DNA of 64,000 bases from Acidiluteibacter sp963716125 (GCA_963716125.1 OY970294.1:2046001-2110000), one strand, 5' to 3'; shown: positions 16,440-26,362, counted from the first letter of the stretch. Program-made: numbers and translations. The notes: a model not told the origin generated them from the letters alone.

Positions 16440-17762
16440 TTATTTTACTTGATACTTCTGGTCAAAGAAATTTATCATTTCAAAATTCGTTCGTTGTTCA
16501 GGAAATTTGGTCTTCTCAACAGTAACAGCGTTAATAATTGTTGTCTTTTCTCTCTCACTTAGTTTATTCCAAAATATTGGTGATAAATAAAAATTTTCAA
16601 CATTCTCAATTATCAACTTAGACAATTCTTTTTCAAACTTTTTCGTATTGGAAGTTAGATTTCTCCATTGATTAAAAATGAGTTCACTACCATTATCGGC
16701 TTTAAATCTGGCAAGGATAATTTTGGTCTTATTTTCAGAAGGGATAACAGAAATAATTATAGGAAAACCGTAATAAGGTGTGTTTCCGTCACTCGTAATT
16801 AAAAATCCGTTTCCAAATTGAATATGAAGAACCATCCACGAGGAACAAGCCAAAGGGCATAAAAAGTCCTTTTCGTAAACCAAGTACTCTAGTTGACTAT
16901 AAGATTTGTTATTTATAAATTCAATTAACAATTTCCTATGCTTTTCAAACCTTTCAATTTCTAATGTTTCAATTTGTTCCTTGGAAATTTCAGGAACAGC
17001 TGACTTGTTTAATTCTTCAGGCAATTTCATCCCAATTGTATCAGCCAAACCTTTTATAGAATCAATTAATGGGTTTAAGTTAGAAGTGGTATCTGTTATG
17101 AGGTTCAAAAAGTAATCTTTGAACGACTTAATATGATGATAAGAATACGCAAAGGATCTTGTAGAATAAAGAAAATATTCTTGTTCAACGGAAGTGCATT
17201 TTTTCTGGTCAATTGGCTCAAAAATCTGGTCGTGTTTATGGCAAAATCCTTTAAATGTACTGGCTTTAGTAATTTCAATTTCGTTTTTTTCTTTTCCACC
17301 ATTTTGAGCATTTTGAATGAAGTGGAATACTTTTCCATCTTGTGCAATCAAGGAAAGTTCACCATTCTCTTGAATACTATGTGCATCAATAATTTTATCA
17401 CAATCTTTTTGAATAAAACATAACTTAGATTTTTGCTCCAAGTCAGCATAAAAAGCTCGAACCCCTAATTCCTGTAATTTTTCCTTGTCAGCATCAGTTG
17501 TTTCAGGACTATTCTTGAACTTATTGTGAAAATTGTTCAATTGCTTAAAGTTTTTCCCTTTAAAAATATTTTCGAGCGGTTTAGCTTGGTCAGATAAATT
17601 TGAAGAAACATTTTTTAATTTATCTAAATCCAAATTGTTTGGGTCAATTCCTAATTCCTTTAGAAATTGTTCTGGATTTTCAGAAGCCTTTTTCTCCATT
17701 TCTTGACGATTTTTCTGAGCTTCTTCAATTATTTTCTGATATTTTTCAAAAAAATTCTCCAT
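16440..17762 (-). CDS. Cys/His-motif protein of unknown function, partner of the type ISP-like enzyme
   Basis: A 440-aa protein. The N-terminal 110 residues are charged and helical (EKYQKIIEEAQKNRQEMEKK). Then come KLCFIQKDCDKIIDAHSI (about 113-130) and, about 50 residues later, FKGFCHKHDQIFEPID, a C-x4-C...H...C-x-K-H-D arrangement that looks like a metal site or an HNH-like knuckle. The C-terminal half is helical (FAYSYHHIKSFKDYF) and then beta-rich. Its ATG directly follows the stop of the 1045-aa restriction-modification gene, so it is the second gene of that operon. A defence role is inferred from this coupling only. Confidence 0.6.
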   Translation of the reverse strand: MENFFEKYQKIIEEAQKNRQEMEKKASENPEQFLKELGIDPNNLDLDKLKNVSSNLSDQAKPLENIFKGKNFKQLNNFHNKFKNSPETTDADKEKLQELGVRAFYADLEQKSKLCFIQKDCDKIIDAHSIQENGELSLIAQDGKVFHFIQNAQNGGKEKNEIEITKASTFKGFCHKHDQIFEPIDQKKCTSVEQEYFLYSTRSFAYSYHHIKSFKDYFLNLITDTTSNLNPLIDSIKGLADTIGMKLPEELNKSAVPEISKEQIETLEIERFEKHRKLLIEFINNKSYSQLEYLVYEKDFLCPLACSSWMVLHIQFGNGFLITSDGNTPYYGFPIIISVIPSENKTKIILARFKADNGSELIFNQWRNLTSNTKKFEKELSKLIIENVENFYLSPIFWNKLSEREKTTIINAVTVEKTKFPEQRTNFEMINFFDQKYQVK

Positions 17763-20700
17763 TTACATAAATTCAATTTTATCAATCTCTTTCATCAATC
17801 TATCTGTTTCGCACAATGCCACAATAATTTTTTGATAATGTAAAATATGTTCAAATTCTAATTTACGGCCTTTACGGTCTTTGAGCCATTTTTGGGCTGG
17901 TTGATAACCACCAATGTAAAACTCCCAAGCTACTTGCGGAACATTGTCAAAATACTGTGTGTCGTTGATGTAAACTTTGCCGTCTTTGTATTTTGGTTTG
18001 CTTACTTCATTATTTCCGTCAATTGGATATTGCGTAATGTATTGCTCCACTTTTGTACTTTCCAATAAATGAATTTGGCGAATTTCTCCGCCCAATTTTA
18101 CCAATTTCCAAAAAGTGTCTTTGTCTTTTGGATAAGGCACTCTCGGAAAATCAATTTTCAAAAACTCTTTGTATTTCTCACGATACGTTGGCGAATGCAA
18201 AACCGCATAGATGTAATATAAAATATCAATTGGTGCAAAAGTGCTGTCGGTCGGTACTTTCTCGTTGGTAAAATTTAAACCTAATTTCTCTGCAATTTGA
18301 TTTACAATTTCAGCTTTTAGATTTGGTTTTCTTACGGCTGATTGTTCAATAGTATGTTGTCCGTTGGTTTCTGGATAGAGATAAAGAGGAAAAGCATAAC
18401 TCACTTCTCCTGTTTGTAAAGAAACAGAACATCTTTCTACTGCACTTTTTGTAATAAAAGCGTGTTGAAAATCAAAGGATGTTTGTCTTTTACAACATAA
18501 AAGAGCTACATTTTCTTTTAAAAGATGCTTAACCGTATCAAAACGAGGGCGAAACATAACTCCTTTACTATTCGTTGATATTAGGGTATATCTTTTGTCG
18601 AATGGACGATAAAGCGATTCTATTGTGTACGCATTTTCTATATCACTTTTTACTTCATTAGCTTTTGTGATTTTGAGATTGTATTTACTTGATATTTCCT
18701 CAGATGAAAAATTTTCTATGTCCTCTTTCAGAGACTTTATGTCTGTTTTATTGAATTTGATTAAAAATTTATCTTTCGCTGTTTCAAAACCTGAATTATT
18801 AAATGGAAGAAGCTCATCAATTTTAAACCCTAAATCATATTGATTAGCACTTTCAAAGTTTTTTGGAACAAAAAAGTAATAAGGTGAATTACATTCAATG
18901 CTGGAATAATTTAATGAACTTAAATCATTTTCTGTTAATGTTTTATACTTAAAGTCTCGTTTTCCATATAAATCATAATTATATACTTGACCTAATTCAT
19001 TTTTCTTTTTCTTTCCTGTTTTGACGAAAATATTAATTGAAACACCTGCCATTATATCAAATACATTTTGGTCAATTGAACCATCAGGACTTGTTTCTAA
19101 TTTTCGAGAATTTCCGTGTAAATCTAAGATGTAGATTTTATCAAAACTCTCTAACAAGTGTTTCCGCATTTGTCTGTGAGTAATACCATCTAGGAAGCTG
19201 TTATTAGAAATGTAAGCCAAAACGCCACTCCCATTTTTGTCGATATAATGTTGACCGTAGCGAATGAATTTGATGTAATCATCATCCAAATTGATTTTAC
19301 GTTCATTCAGGTTTTTCTTGTAGTCGGAAATTAAATCTTGAATCCAATCATTTTTATTGGTACTACTTACAGCATAAGGCGGATTCCCAATAACACACAT
19401 TACTGGTGTATCTCTTTTGATATGGTTGGCTTCATTGGCTTCTGTGCTCAACCAATTGGCAAATAGCGTACCTGTGTCTTGGTGGTGTTCTTCTAAACTG
19501 TTGGTCAAATAAACTTTAAATCGTTGGTTGGTGGTTGGCTTGTAGCCTGTTTCTGTTAAAAGCAAATCCAATTTCAAGTGTGCCATTGCATAACTCGCCA
19601 TTAGCAATTCAAAACCGTTTAGACGTGGCAATAAATGCGTTTCTACATAATTGCTCCAAATGCCTTGTTGTCCTTGAAATTTTTTGTGAATGTGTTTTAC
19701 TACTTCTGCCAAAAAAGTTCCTGTTCCTGTGGCTGGGTCAAGAATCTGTACTTTGTGTACTTCTTGCTCCATTTGTTTGTATCCTGTTGCTGAGCGTTTA
19801 TCTGCGGTTTGGGTGTTTACTTTTATGGTTGTCTTGCTAGTGTCGGCAAGTCCTTGCGGTAAATCAAATTCCGTTTTTAGAATGTCGTCAACTGCCCGAA
19901 CAATAAAATTTACAACGGGTTGCGGTGTGTACCAAACGCCACGAGATTTACGCAATTTTGGGTCGTATTCGCTTAGAAATGTTTCGTAAAAATGGATAAT
20001 CGGGTCTTCCATTTTGGTGGATTTCCCATAGTTCTTCAAAATTTCTTCTACGTTACACGCCAAAAAGATTTCCGAAAGGTTTTCTACTACCCATTTAATT
20101 CGGTCGTCAATATCTGGACCTGCAATGTAGCCAAACAGTTTTCGTAAAAACGGATTTGATTTAGGAATCAATTCAGCCGCTTCTTGTCTGCTAAAATTAT
20201 CCAAAGTAGGGTCGTGCAAACGAGCCGCAAACATTCCATAAGCAATTGTTTGTGCGTAAACGTCTGCAAAACCTTGTGGCGTAATGTCGTGAATCAGAAT
20301 CTGCTTGAAAGCCAACATTTGTTCTTTCAACGTACTATTCTCTTGATTTTCTTCATCACTGGTCAACGACTTTTCAATAATATCAGAAAGAAGGCGAGCT
20401 TTGCCCGCCATCATTTCTGCTAATTTTTTTGAGCTTTTTATCGTTTGTCCAACGTGAACGCAAAAGTCTTTTATCAGATTTTCAAAGTTGCCAAAGTTCT
20501 CAGGTAAAGGTTTTATTCCTTTGTCCGTGATTTCTGCAATTGAAATTTTGGTAACAAATTCGCCTTCTCGGTATAGATGAAAGTTTATGTAATCTGTAAA
20601 AATCAGATTGTTTAGAGAAGCTTTGTATCGGTCAAACTGCTCTTTGTTTCCTGTTTTCTTAGTGCCGTCAAGGTCTTTGTCGCCAATGTCTTTAGCTTCA

Positions 20701-20900
20701 ATAAATCCAACAGGAATATCTTTTTTGGTCAAAATGTAGTCAGGTGCTCCGCAACTCTGTCTTTTCGGTTCGTTGGTCGCTCTGATGGTCGGCACTAAAC
20801 TTTCCAAAAGTTGCTGTAAATCACCACGAAAAGTATGTTCAGTCGCATTTCCGAGTCTGTACCTTTTGTCTAAGTTGTCAATATAATCTTCTAATGTCAT
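17763..20900 (-). CDS. Type ISP-like/type IIG restriction-modification enzyme (nuclease plus N6-adenine methyltransferase)
   Basis: A 1045-aa single-chain enzyme. The N-terminus has a PD-(D/E)xK-like nuclease: GAPDYILTKK (51-60) and GFIEAK (65-70). A helical connector spans about 130-320, then YTPQPVVNFIV, AdoMet motif I DPATGTGTFL (388-397), catalytic NPPY (506-509) and a long C-terminal specificity region (about 800-1045, ending LEFEHILHYQKIIVALCET). No helicase motifs are visible, so it is shorter than LlaGI/LlaBIII-type enzymes with a helicase. It should both methylate an asymmetric adenine site and cut unmodified DNA. Its first in-frame ATG lies 24 bp from a Q element. Confidence 0.85.
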   Translation of the reverse strand: MTLEDYIDNLDKRYRLGNATEHTFRGDLQQLLESLVPTIRATNEPKRQSCGAPDYILTKKDIPVGFIEAKDIGDKDLDGTKKTGNKEQFDRYKASLNNLIFTDYINFHLYREGEFVTKISIAEITDKGIKPLPENFGNFENLIKDFCVHVGQTIKSSKKLAEMMAGKARLLSDIIEKSLTSDEENQENSTLKEQMLAFKQILIHDITPQGFADVYAQTIAYGMFAARLHDPTLDNFSRQEAAELIPKSNPFLRKLFGYIAGPDIDDRIKWVVENLSEIFLACNVEEILKNYGKSTKMEDPIIHFYETFLSEYDPKLRKSRGVWYTPQPVVNFIVRAVDDILKTEFDLPQGLADTSKTTIKVNTQTADKRSATGYKQMEQEVHKVQILDPATGTGTFLAEVVKHIHKKFQGQQGIWSNYVETHLLPRLNGFELLMASYAMAHLKLDLLLTETGYKPTTNQRFKVYLTNSLEEHHQDTGTLFANWLSTEANEANHIKRDTPVMCVIGNPPYAVSSTNKNDWIQDLISDYKKNLNERKINLDDDYIKFIRYGQHYIDKNGSGVLAYISNNSFLDGITHRQMRKHLLESFDKIYILDLHGNSRKLETSPDGSIDQNVFDIMAGVSINIFVKTGKKKKNELGQVYNYDLYGKRDFKYKTLTENDLSSLNYSSIECNSPYYFFVPKNFESANQYDLGFKIDELLPFNNSGFETAKDKFLIKFNKTDIKSLKEDIENFSSEEISSKYNLKITKANEVKSDIENAYTIESLYRPFDKRYTLISTNSKGVMFRPRFDTVKHLLKENVALLCCKRQTSFDFQHAFITKSAVERCSVSLQTGEVSYAFPLYLYPETNGQHTIEQSAVRKPNLKAEIVNQIAEKLGLNFTNEKVPTDSTFAPIDILYYIYAVLHSPTYREKYKEFLKIDFPRVPYPKDKDTFWKLVKLGGEIRQIHLLESTKVEQYITQYPIDGNNEVSKPKYKDGKVYINDTQYFDNVPQVAWEFYIGGYQPAQKWLKDRKGRKLEFEHILHYQKIIVALCETDRLMKEIDKIEFM

Positions 20901-20923
20901 TTATTTCTTCAGTTTCTGTCAGA

Positions 20924-21009
20924 GCGTTGGCAAAAAACAGCTCTTTTGGTTTTTTCTGCGTTGGCTTTCCTGTCGGCAAAAAACCAAATGTGCTGTTTGT
21001 GCGGTGGGC
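20924..21009. repeat. Q element copy 4
   Basis: GCGTTGGC at the left end and middle, GCGGTGGGC at the right. ACAGC/GCTGT and GGTTTTTT/AAAAAACC pair around CTCTTTT/AAATGTG. Confidence 0.72.
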
Positions 21010-21027
21010 TTTTTTTGTATGTTGCCC

Positions 21028-21150
21028 AACGGTTAGTATAAGAGCAGTAGCGGATTAAAATGCAACTACTTTTCGGCAAGCAATATACTTAATTAAACGC
21101 AAAAACGGTTCGAGTTTGCACCCGAACCGCTATTGCTTTTATACAATGTT
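21028..21150. repeat. P element, short class, copy 5 (123 bp)
   Basis: AAC and GTT ends. GTATAA-G-AGCA-G-TAGCGG faces CCGCTA-T-TGCT-T-TTATAC; the AGCA/TGCT swap is compensated. It is the only P element with Q elements on both sides. Confidence 0.78.
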
Positions 21151-21174
21151 ATGTGCTGCCTTTCCTTTTCAGGT

Positions 21175-21258
21175 GCGTTGGCTTGGTGGCTCTTTTGGAT
21201 TTTTTAGCGTTGGATTGAGGGTTCGGAAAAATACAAATGTGCCACCAAATGTGTTGGC
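21175..21258. repeat. Q element copy 5
   Basis: GGTGGC/GCCACC pair around CTCTTTT/AAATGTG; this stem sequence differs from all other copies. It ends GTGTTGGC 11 bp before the stop codon of the outer-membrane protein gene. Confidence 0.72.
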
Positions 21259-21269
21259 TGTACTTGTCG

Positions 21270-22470
21270 TTAAAAACTCCATTTCAGCCTTGTGAAAACA
21301 TAGCTTCCAACTCCATTGTAAAGACTGTTTTTGTCGCCTGTGAATATTTGTGCTGCAATCAGTAAATTAGTGTTTTCTGTCAGAGAGAAGTCAATTGTTG
21401 GGTTGAAGAAAATAGAGTTGTCGTCAATGTTCCAAATGGAATTTAAGTTGGTTTTTATTAATGGTGTAATGTCATAACCGACAGAAATGAAGGTTGAAAC
21501 ATAGTTGTTGATTAGTCCTTTTGCAGTAACGGGTTGTGTCAAAAACTCGATATTTGTCGTCTCTATTGGATTTGTATTTCCAATGAATTCAAGTCGGAAA
21601 TTTAACGTGTTTGGCAGTGTGTAATCAAATGAAATATCGCCTATAAAAGTCGGGTTTACGCCAACATTTTTGTAAGGCTGAAAATAGGTTAATTCTCCTT
21701 TAAAACCTGCATTCTTAATTTGGCCTGCCCAACCTGCACCAAGGGCAATATCTGTTTTGTATTTACCAACCAAAAATTGAAAGTCATATTCTTTAATATT
21801 TGTTTTGTAATTAGTTGCAAATATCATTTTGTCAAAAGTGCTATCAATGTTTGATGCGAATTCAATTGATGATAGTGAACCAATGTTGTACTTTAACTAA
21901 TGCAGCATCAGTTCCTCTGCGTTCTTCATAGTCAAAATCGAAAAATGAGTAAGCATTAAACAAATCGTTCGGGTTCCAAGCATACGTTTTCCCCCAATTT
22001 ATTCGCTGTTTACCAATTATCGCTTGCCATTTATCTTTATCAAGTTTTAAGTTTGCACGGTCTATTGTTGAATGAATGAGGTAAGATTGCCCTTGCGAGA
22101 CAATACCTCCTAAACGTATATAATCTAACGATTGATTAACTTGCTCGTCAAAATTTGGAATTTGTTGAACGCTATTCCCAAAGTAAATTCTATTTCTTGC
22201 TTCAGCATTAAGTGTAAGCCAAGAATTAGCGTAGTATTTAAAATTAACACGGTTATGTATTTGATTATCGAAAGACCATAATCCATTGAAAGAAGGAATA
22301 GCTACTGAAACCAAATCTTTCAGATACCCATTTATTTCAAACTTACTTGGATTGTTATTTTCAATTTGTTCTACATCAATTGTGTCTGTTGGATTAATGT
22401 TTTCATTTTGGGCAAATAAACCAAGGCTTGGAAAAAGAAGAAGAATTATTATAAGATTTGAATTTCGCAT
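21270..22470 (-). pseudogene. Outer-membrane beta-barrel protein of the ABC export operon, frameshifted
   Basis: Two frames join into one protein of about 400 aa. The N-terminal part (22470-21862) has a signal peptide (MRNSNLIIILLLFPSLGLFA) and alternating strands (INGYLKDLVS, WLTLNAEARNRIYFG, WQAIIGKQRINWGKTYAWNPNDLF). After VKVQH the frame shifts near 21880. The other frame continues IGSLSSIEFASNID, then the rest of the barrel with strong terminal strand YVFTRLKWSF, ending in Phe as barrels do. It lies 10 bp after the ABC ATPase, so it was probably the outer-membrane partner of the LolCDE-like complex. The indel is not in a long homopolymer. Confidence 0.75.
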
Positions 22471-22480
22471 TTTTCATTTT

Positions 22481-23164
22481 TCATTTTGAAGTATCGCTTA
22501 TCACTTTCCCATCTTCAAATACAATTACTCGTTTTGCCCTGTCAACTACTCTTTGGTCGTGAGTGGAAAAAATGAAGGTTGTACCTTCTTTTTGATTAAG
22601 TTCTTCCATAATGTTTAGCAAATCCGCAGTTGACTTACTATCCAGATTTGCGGTTGGCTCGTCAGCAATTACAAAAGTTGGTTTGTGAGCTAAAGCTCTT
22701 GCAACTGCAACTCTTTGTTGTTGACCACCTGAAAGTTTTGCAGGTCTTTCATTTATTTTATCTGCTAAACCAATTTCGGTAAGTAGTACGGTCACTCTTT
22801 TTTCTCTCTCTTCTTTTGGTTTCTTTTGCAGTTCCATTATAAACTCAACATTTTCTTTTGCAGTTAAAACTGGTAAAAGATTATACTGCTGAAACACAAA
22901 CCCAATATTGTCTCTGCGAAATTGTGTCATTTTGTTTTCGGATAATTCGCTTACATTTTTTCCATTGATAAATACATTGCCACTTGTGGGTGTGTCAATG
23001 CCACCTATCAAATTAAGTAAAGTTGTTTTTCCTGAACCCGAAGCACCTACAATAGCGGTAAATTCTTTTGCCTTAAATGAAAGGGAAACATCATTTACTG
23101 CATTTACTGGAACTGTTTTTTCGTTGTAAATCTTGCGAAGGTTTTTTATTTCTATTACGTTCAT
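22481..23164 (-). CDS. LolD/MacB-type ABC transporter ATP-binding protein
   Basis: A 227-aa ATPase with Walker A GASGSGKTT (40-48), Q-loop FVFQQYNLLP, signature LSGGQQQR (144-151), Walker B VIADEP and H-loop FSTHD. It belongs to the LolD/MacB/FtsE group that drives mechanotransmission FtsX-type permeases. It overlaps the upstream permease gene by 4 bp. It would energise export or lipoprotein movement with the two permeases and the LolA-like protein of the same operon. Confidence 0.9.
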   Translation of the reverse strand: MNVIEIKNLRKIYNEKTVPVNAVNDVSLSFKAKEFTAIVGASGSGKTTLLNLIGGIDTPTSGNVFINGKNVSELSENKMTQFRRDNIGFVFQQYNLLPVLTAKENVEFIMELQKKPKEEREKRVTVLLTEIGLADKINERPAKLSGGQQQRVAVARALAHKPTFVIADEPTANLDSKSTADLLNIMEELNQKEGTTFIFSTHDQRVVDRAKRVIVFEDGKVISDTSK

Positions 23165-24381
23165 TTTATTTTTTTTGTTGTTAATCTCTTAATACTATTA
23201 GGCTTAATTCTCATTGCTCGGTATGCTGGTATTGAAGCAATTGCAACCGTTAAAATTTTAGCAATTACAATTACCATTATTATAATTTCAGGATTCAATT
23301 TAGGATACATCACTGGTCTAATGCCTAACATATCAAGTCCTGAACTTATAGGCACACCTACCTTGCTGGCAATGAGAGTTAAAACATAGCCAAATAATAT
23401 TCCTGAAACTGCACCTATCATCATAAGCACTCCTGCTTCATTTAGTAGCATTGAAAACACCTTGAATTTACTTTGTCCAATGGCTCGTAACATTCCTATT
23501 TCGTGCGTTCTTTCTTGAACTATCATATTCATAATATTCATCAAGCTAAACCCTAAACCTAAAATGACAATGATTGTAAAAAGAACTCCAACCATATTTA
23601 TCAAAGCATCAAAAGCATTGAGTTCTGGCAATAATTCTTTCCAATTATTCACTTCATATTCGGCAGATAGCGTTTCCTGAATACCACTCTGTGTTTCTAT
23701 TAATTTTGTTGGGTCTTTAATTTTAATAGCGATTTCTTGCGGTTCAGAAATTGAACCCAATTCTTGTAAATCGGTGTAATTTACAATTACCGTATTTTCA
23801 TCAAAAGGTGTACTTGGTGTTGCAAAAATTCCTGCTACTCTAAAACTTCCGCCAACAATTTCCTCTTGAGTGTTCTTGAGTGTGATAATGATTTTTGATT
23901 TCAATTTCAATTTTAACTTGTCGGCAGTTTTCTTACTGATTAGAATTGGCATTCTCATATCTGTACTTAAATAGCTGCCTTCAACCAAAAAATCTTGTAC
24001 TACACTTATTTCACGTTCAGTTGTAGGTTCAACTCCCTTAATTTCACAACCTATGCTGTTTTCAGGTGAAGCTGCAACTGCATTTGTGGATATGCGTTTT
24101 GCAACAACATCTACATTTGCGTTTTCTTTGACTTTCTGAATTACATTTTCTGCGTTAGGAATAAAAAGTGTAATGTCCTTGTCGTCTTGAAATCCCATTT
24201 TGTGAATTTGCAAATCACTTGTTTGTAGATTCTTCGCATCATCCAAACGCTGTTGGGATATAGACTTCATTAAATTTAATGCGAATAAAGCCATTGCAAA
24301 TCCAAAGAAGGCTGCCAATAAAAAAACGGTTGTCCGTGTTTTGTTTCGCCAAATATTTCTCCAAGCTAATTTTGTAGTCAT
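23161..24381 (-). CDS. FtsX-type ABC permease (LolC/LolE-like), second copy
   Basis: A 406-aa protein with the LolCE/MacB layout: an N-terminal membrane helix (TTVFLLAAFFGFAMALFALN), a periplasmic domain of about 210 residues, then three helices with the FtsX motif ERTHEIGMLRAIGQSKFKVFSMLLNEAGVLM. It lies 12 bp after the other permease and overlaps the ATPase gene. The two permeases are diverged, suggesting a heterodimer like LolCE. Confidence 0.87.
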   Translation of the reverse strand: MTTKLAWRNIWRNKTRTTVFLLAAFFGFAMALFALNLMKSISQQRLDDAKNLQTSDLQIHKMGFQDDKDITLFIPNAENVIQKVKENANVDVVAKRISTNAVAASPENSIGCEIKGVEPTTEREISVVQDFLVEGSYLSTDMRMPILISKKTADKLKLKLKSKIIITLKNTQEEIVGGSFRVAGIFATPSTPFDENTVIVNYTDLQELGSISEPQEIAIKIKDPTKLIETQSGIQETLSAEYEVNNWKELLPELNAFDALINMVGVLFTIIVILGLGFSLMNIMNMIVQERTHEIGMLRAIGQSKFKVFSMLLNEAGVLMMIGAVSGILFGYVLTLIASKVGVPISSGLDMLGIRPVMYPKLNPEIIIMVIVIAKILTVAIASIPAYRAMRIKPNSIKRLTTKKIK

Positions 24382-24393
24382 ATTATTATCGTT

Positions 24394-25605
24394 TTATATG
24401 GCTTCAGCCACTTTTTGTTTATTAATGATTTGAATAGGAAGCAAACTTGCAATTAGCATTATGCAGAAAACTATAAATGACATTAAAGCCCATAGTTTCG
24501 GTTTGATTCCAAATTGCATAATGGGTTCCGCACCCATTGCCTCAAAAGATTTTGCACCATCTCCTGTCAATGGAATTGGGTGGTAGTACATAAAAATCAT
24601 AAATGGAATTGCGATTGATAATCCTATAATAATTCCTGTAATGCCCAACATTAAACTTTCTAAAAATATCACAGTTTGTATTTGTGATTTCTGTAATCCG
24701 ATTGCTTGAAGCATTCCAAATTCTTTTTTTCGTTCCAATGCCATCATTATGATTGTTCCGATTATTCCAAAACCCACAATTAAGAAAAGACACGAGGAAA
24801 GCAAAGTAAAAACGGTGGTATCAATTTTGAGCGCGTTCAAAACTTCAGGTATCATTTCATCCCAAGTCATAATTTCATAATTGCTACCCAACTTTGATTT
24901 TAGTTCTTTGGAAATTCTGTTTGTTTGGGATTTGTCTTTAATGTTGAGCATTAAAGCGCTACACATTCCAAATGCACTATTGTATTCTTGTGCCAAAGAC
25001 AAAGGCATATACACCAACATCACGTTCATTTGTGGATTAGGAATTTTTACAATTCCTGATATTGGGTATTTACCTGCTGCTACATTTGCCTGATAACCTT
25101 GTCCGATTAACACCAATGTATCGCCTACTGTAAGTTTTAAATATTTTGCTAACCCTTCTGCTATCACTACTTTTTTGCTCTTTGAAGTAAAAAAACTACC
25201 CTTTACAATTCTGTCTTTTACTTTGTTAAATTCATTTTCATTATCGCCATCAATGCCCAAAACCAAAGAAGCCTTTGAAGTTTTGTCTCCTGCGGCTAAT
25301 GAGAAGTTTTGAAGTCGTGGAATAATTTGTGTAACACCTTCTATAGAGTTGATTTTGTCTATCAATTTATCATCATCCAAAAGCAAATCATTGATAGACT
25401 TATCTTTCCAATAATCCGCAGTATGTACTTGAATATATCCCACATTCTTTACACCTGCTTCTACCATTTTATCGCCATTACCAAGCATTAAAGAACGCAG
25501 GCTAATTGTAATAATGATAGCAAAAGCAATACTGACAAGGACAATTACACTTCTTTTGCGTTTTCGCCAAATGTTTCGCCAAGCTAATTTTATAAGTTGC
25601 TTCAT
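24394..25605 (-). CDS. FtsX-type ABC permease (LolC/LolE-like), first copy
   Basis: A 403-aa protein: one N-terminal helix (SVIVLVSIAFAIIITISLRS), a large periplasmic domain (about 45-270), then three C-terminal helices with ERKKEFGMLQAIGLQKSQIQTVIFLESLMLG. It is the partner of the next permease. It begins 1 bp after the LolA-like gene. Confidence 0.87.
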   Translation of the reverse strand: MKQLIKLAWRNIWRKRKRSVIVLVSIAFAIIITISLRSLMLGNGDKMVEAGVKNVGYIQVHTADYWKDKSINDLLLDDDKLIDKINSIEGVTQIIPRLQNFSLAAGDKTSKASLVLGIDGDNENEFNKVKDRIVKGSFFTSKSKKVVIAEGLAKYLKLTVGDTLVLIGQGYQANVAAGKYPISGIVKIPNPQMNVMLVYMPLSLAQEYNSAFGMCSALMLNIKDKSQTNRISKELKSKLGSNYEIMTWDEMIPEVLNALKIDTTVFTLLSSCLFLIVGFGIIGTIIMMALERKKEFGMLQAIGLQKSQIQTVIFLESLMLGITGIIIGLSIAIPFMIFMYYHPIPLTGDGAKSFEAMGAEPIMQFGIKPKLWALMSFIVFCIMLIASLLPIQIINKQKVAEAI

Positions 25606-25606
25606 T

Positions 25607-26362
25607 TTATTTTACGGTTTTCATTTTTTCTTTTGAGAAAAAGTTATTGTCCAATTTCTCACTGAAATTTGCAGCTGAAATTGTTAGGATAGTCTTTTGT
25701 CCTTTTTTATTATTGGGTGTCATTTCTAAAGTGGTGGCTATTTTTTTACCTCCTACAGTTTTGAAATCACTATTGATAAGTGTGTTTATCAATGTTCCAT
25801 CTTCATCATAGTATTCAGCTTTCCGTTGTAATATATCATCTTTGCTAATCCATAAAATGACCTTGCCCCAAACTACCGCTGCATTTGGTTTAGGTGTTGC
25901 TTGAATTTTATAACAAGTAACATTTTGAAATTTTTCTTCGCCTAATAGTTTATGCGTGTAGTCGTTCACTATCGAAGCTTCTTTTAATAAATTCTCATTC
26001 GTAAAATCTGAACCCATCCAAGATTGGCTCATTTGGGACGGTGAAATTTTGGTTACTCTTTCAATGGAAGGAAGCCAAGTCCAACCTTCCGATTTAATTC
26101 TCAAAGTCGAGATTCCTTTGTCTTTTGCAGGTGCTTGGATTACCATCATTCCGTAATCCGCATCTTTTGACCAAGATTTGACAGTGAGTTCTCTTGTCCA
26201 TTTTGGACGCACTAATTTCATTGTCATATTCATTGAGTAAGCACTACTTCGAACATTGTAATAAGCCTTTTTTACGATTTCGGTTGGTGTGTCCGCTGGT
26301 GCAAACGCCATTAGAAAAATGGCGACTGAAAGAAAACCGTATTTTAGAATTGATTTTATCAT
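25607..26362 (-). CDS. LolA-like outer-membrane lipoprotein-sorting protein
   Basis: A 251-aa exported protein with a signal peptide (YGFLSVAIFLMAFAPA, cleaved near 23). The mature part resembles LolA-like proteins in operons with FtsX permeases: SMNMTMKLVRPKWTRELTVKSWSKD, LRIKSEGWTWLPSIERVTKI, SWMGSDFTNENLLKEAS, and VILWISKDDILQRKAEYYDEDG. It is expected to be a periplasmic half-barrel shuttle carrying a lipid or lipoprotein from the permeases. It is the first gene of the five-gene leftward operon opposite the TetR gene. Confidence 0.82.
   Translation of the reverse strand: MIKSILKYGFLSVAIFLMAFAPADTPTEIVKKAYYNVRSSAYSMNMTMKLVRPKWTRELTVKSWSKDADYGMMVIQAPAKDKGISTLRIKSEGWTWLPSIERVTKISPSQMSQSWMGSDFTNENLLKEASIVNDYTHKLLGEEKFQNVTCYKIQATPKPNAAVVWGKVILWISKDDILQRKAEYYDEDGTLINTLINSDFKTVGGKKIATTLEMTPNNKKGQKTILTISAANFSEKLDNNFFSKEKMKTVK

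Noticed and set aside
647..21150. P elements as classical integron attC sites
   Set aside because: The AAC/GTT ends and hairpin agree, but the 7-bp consensus RYYYAAC/GTTRRRY is met in only one flank (GTTGGGC beside the copy at 21028). I therefore call them attC-like, not attC.
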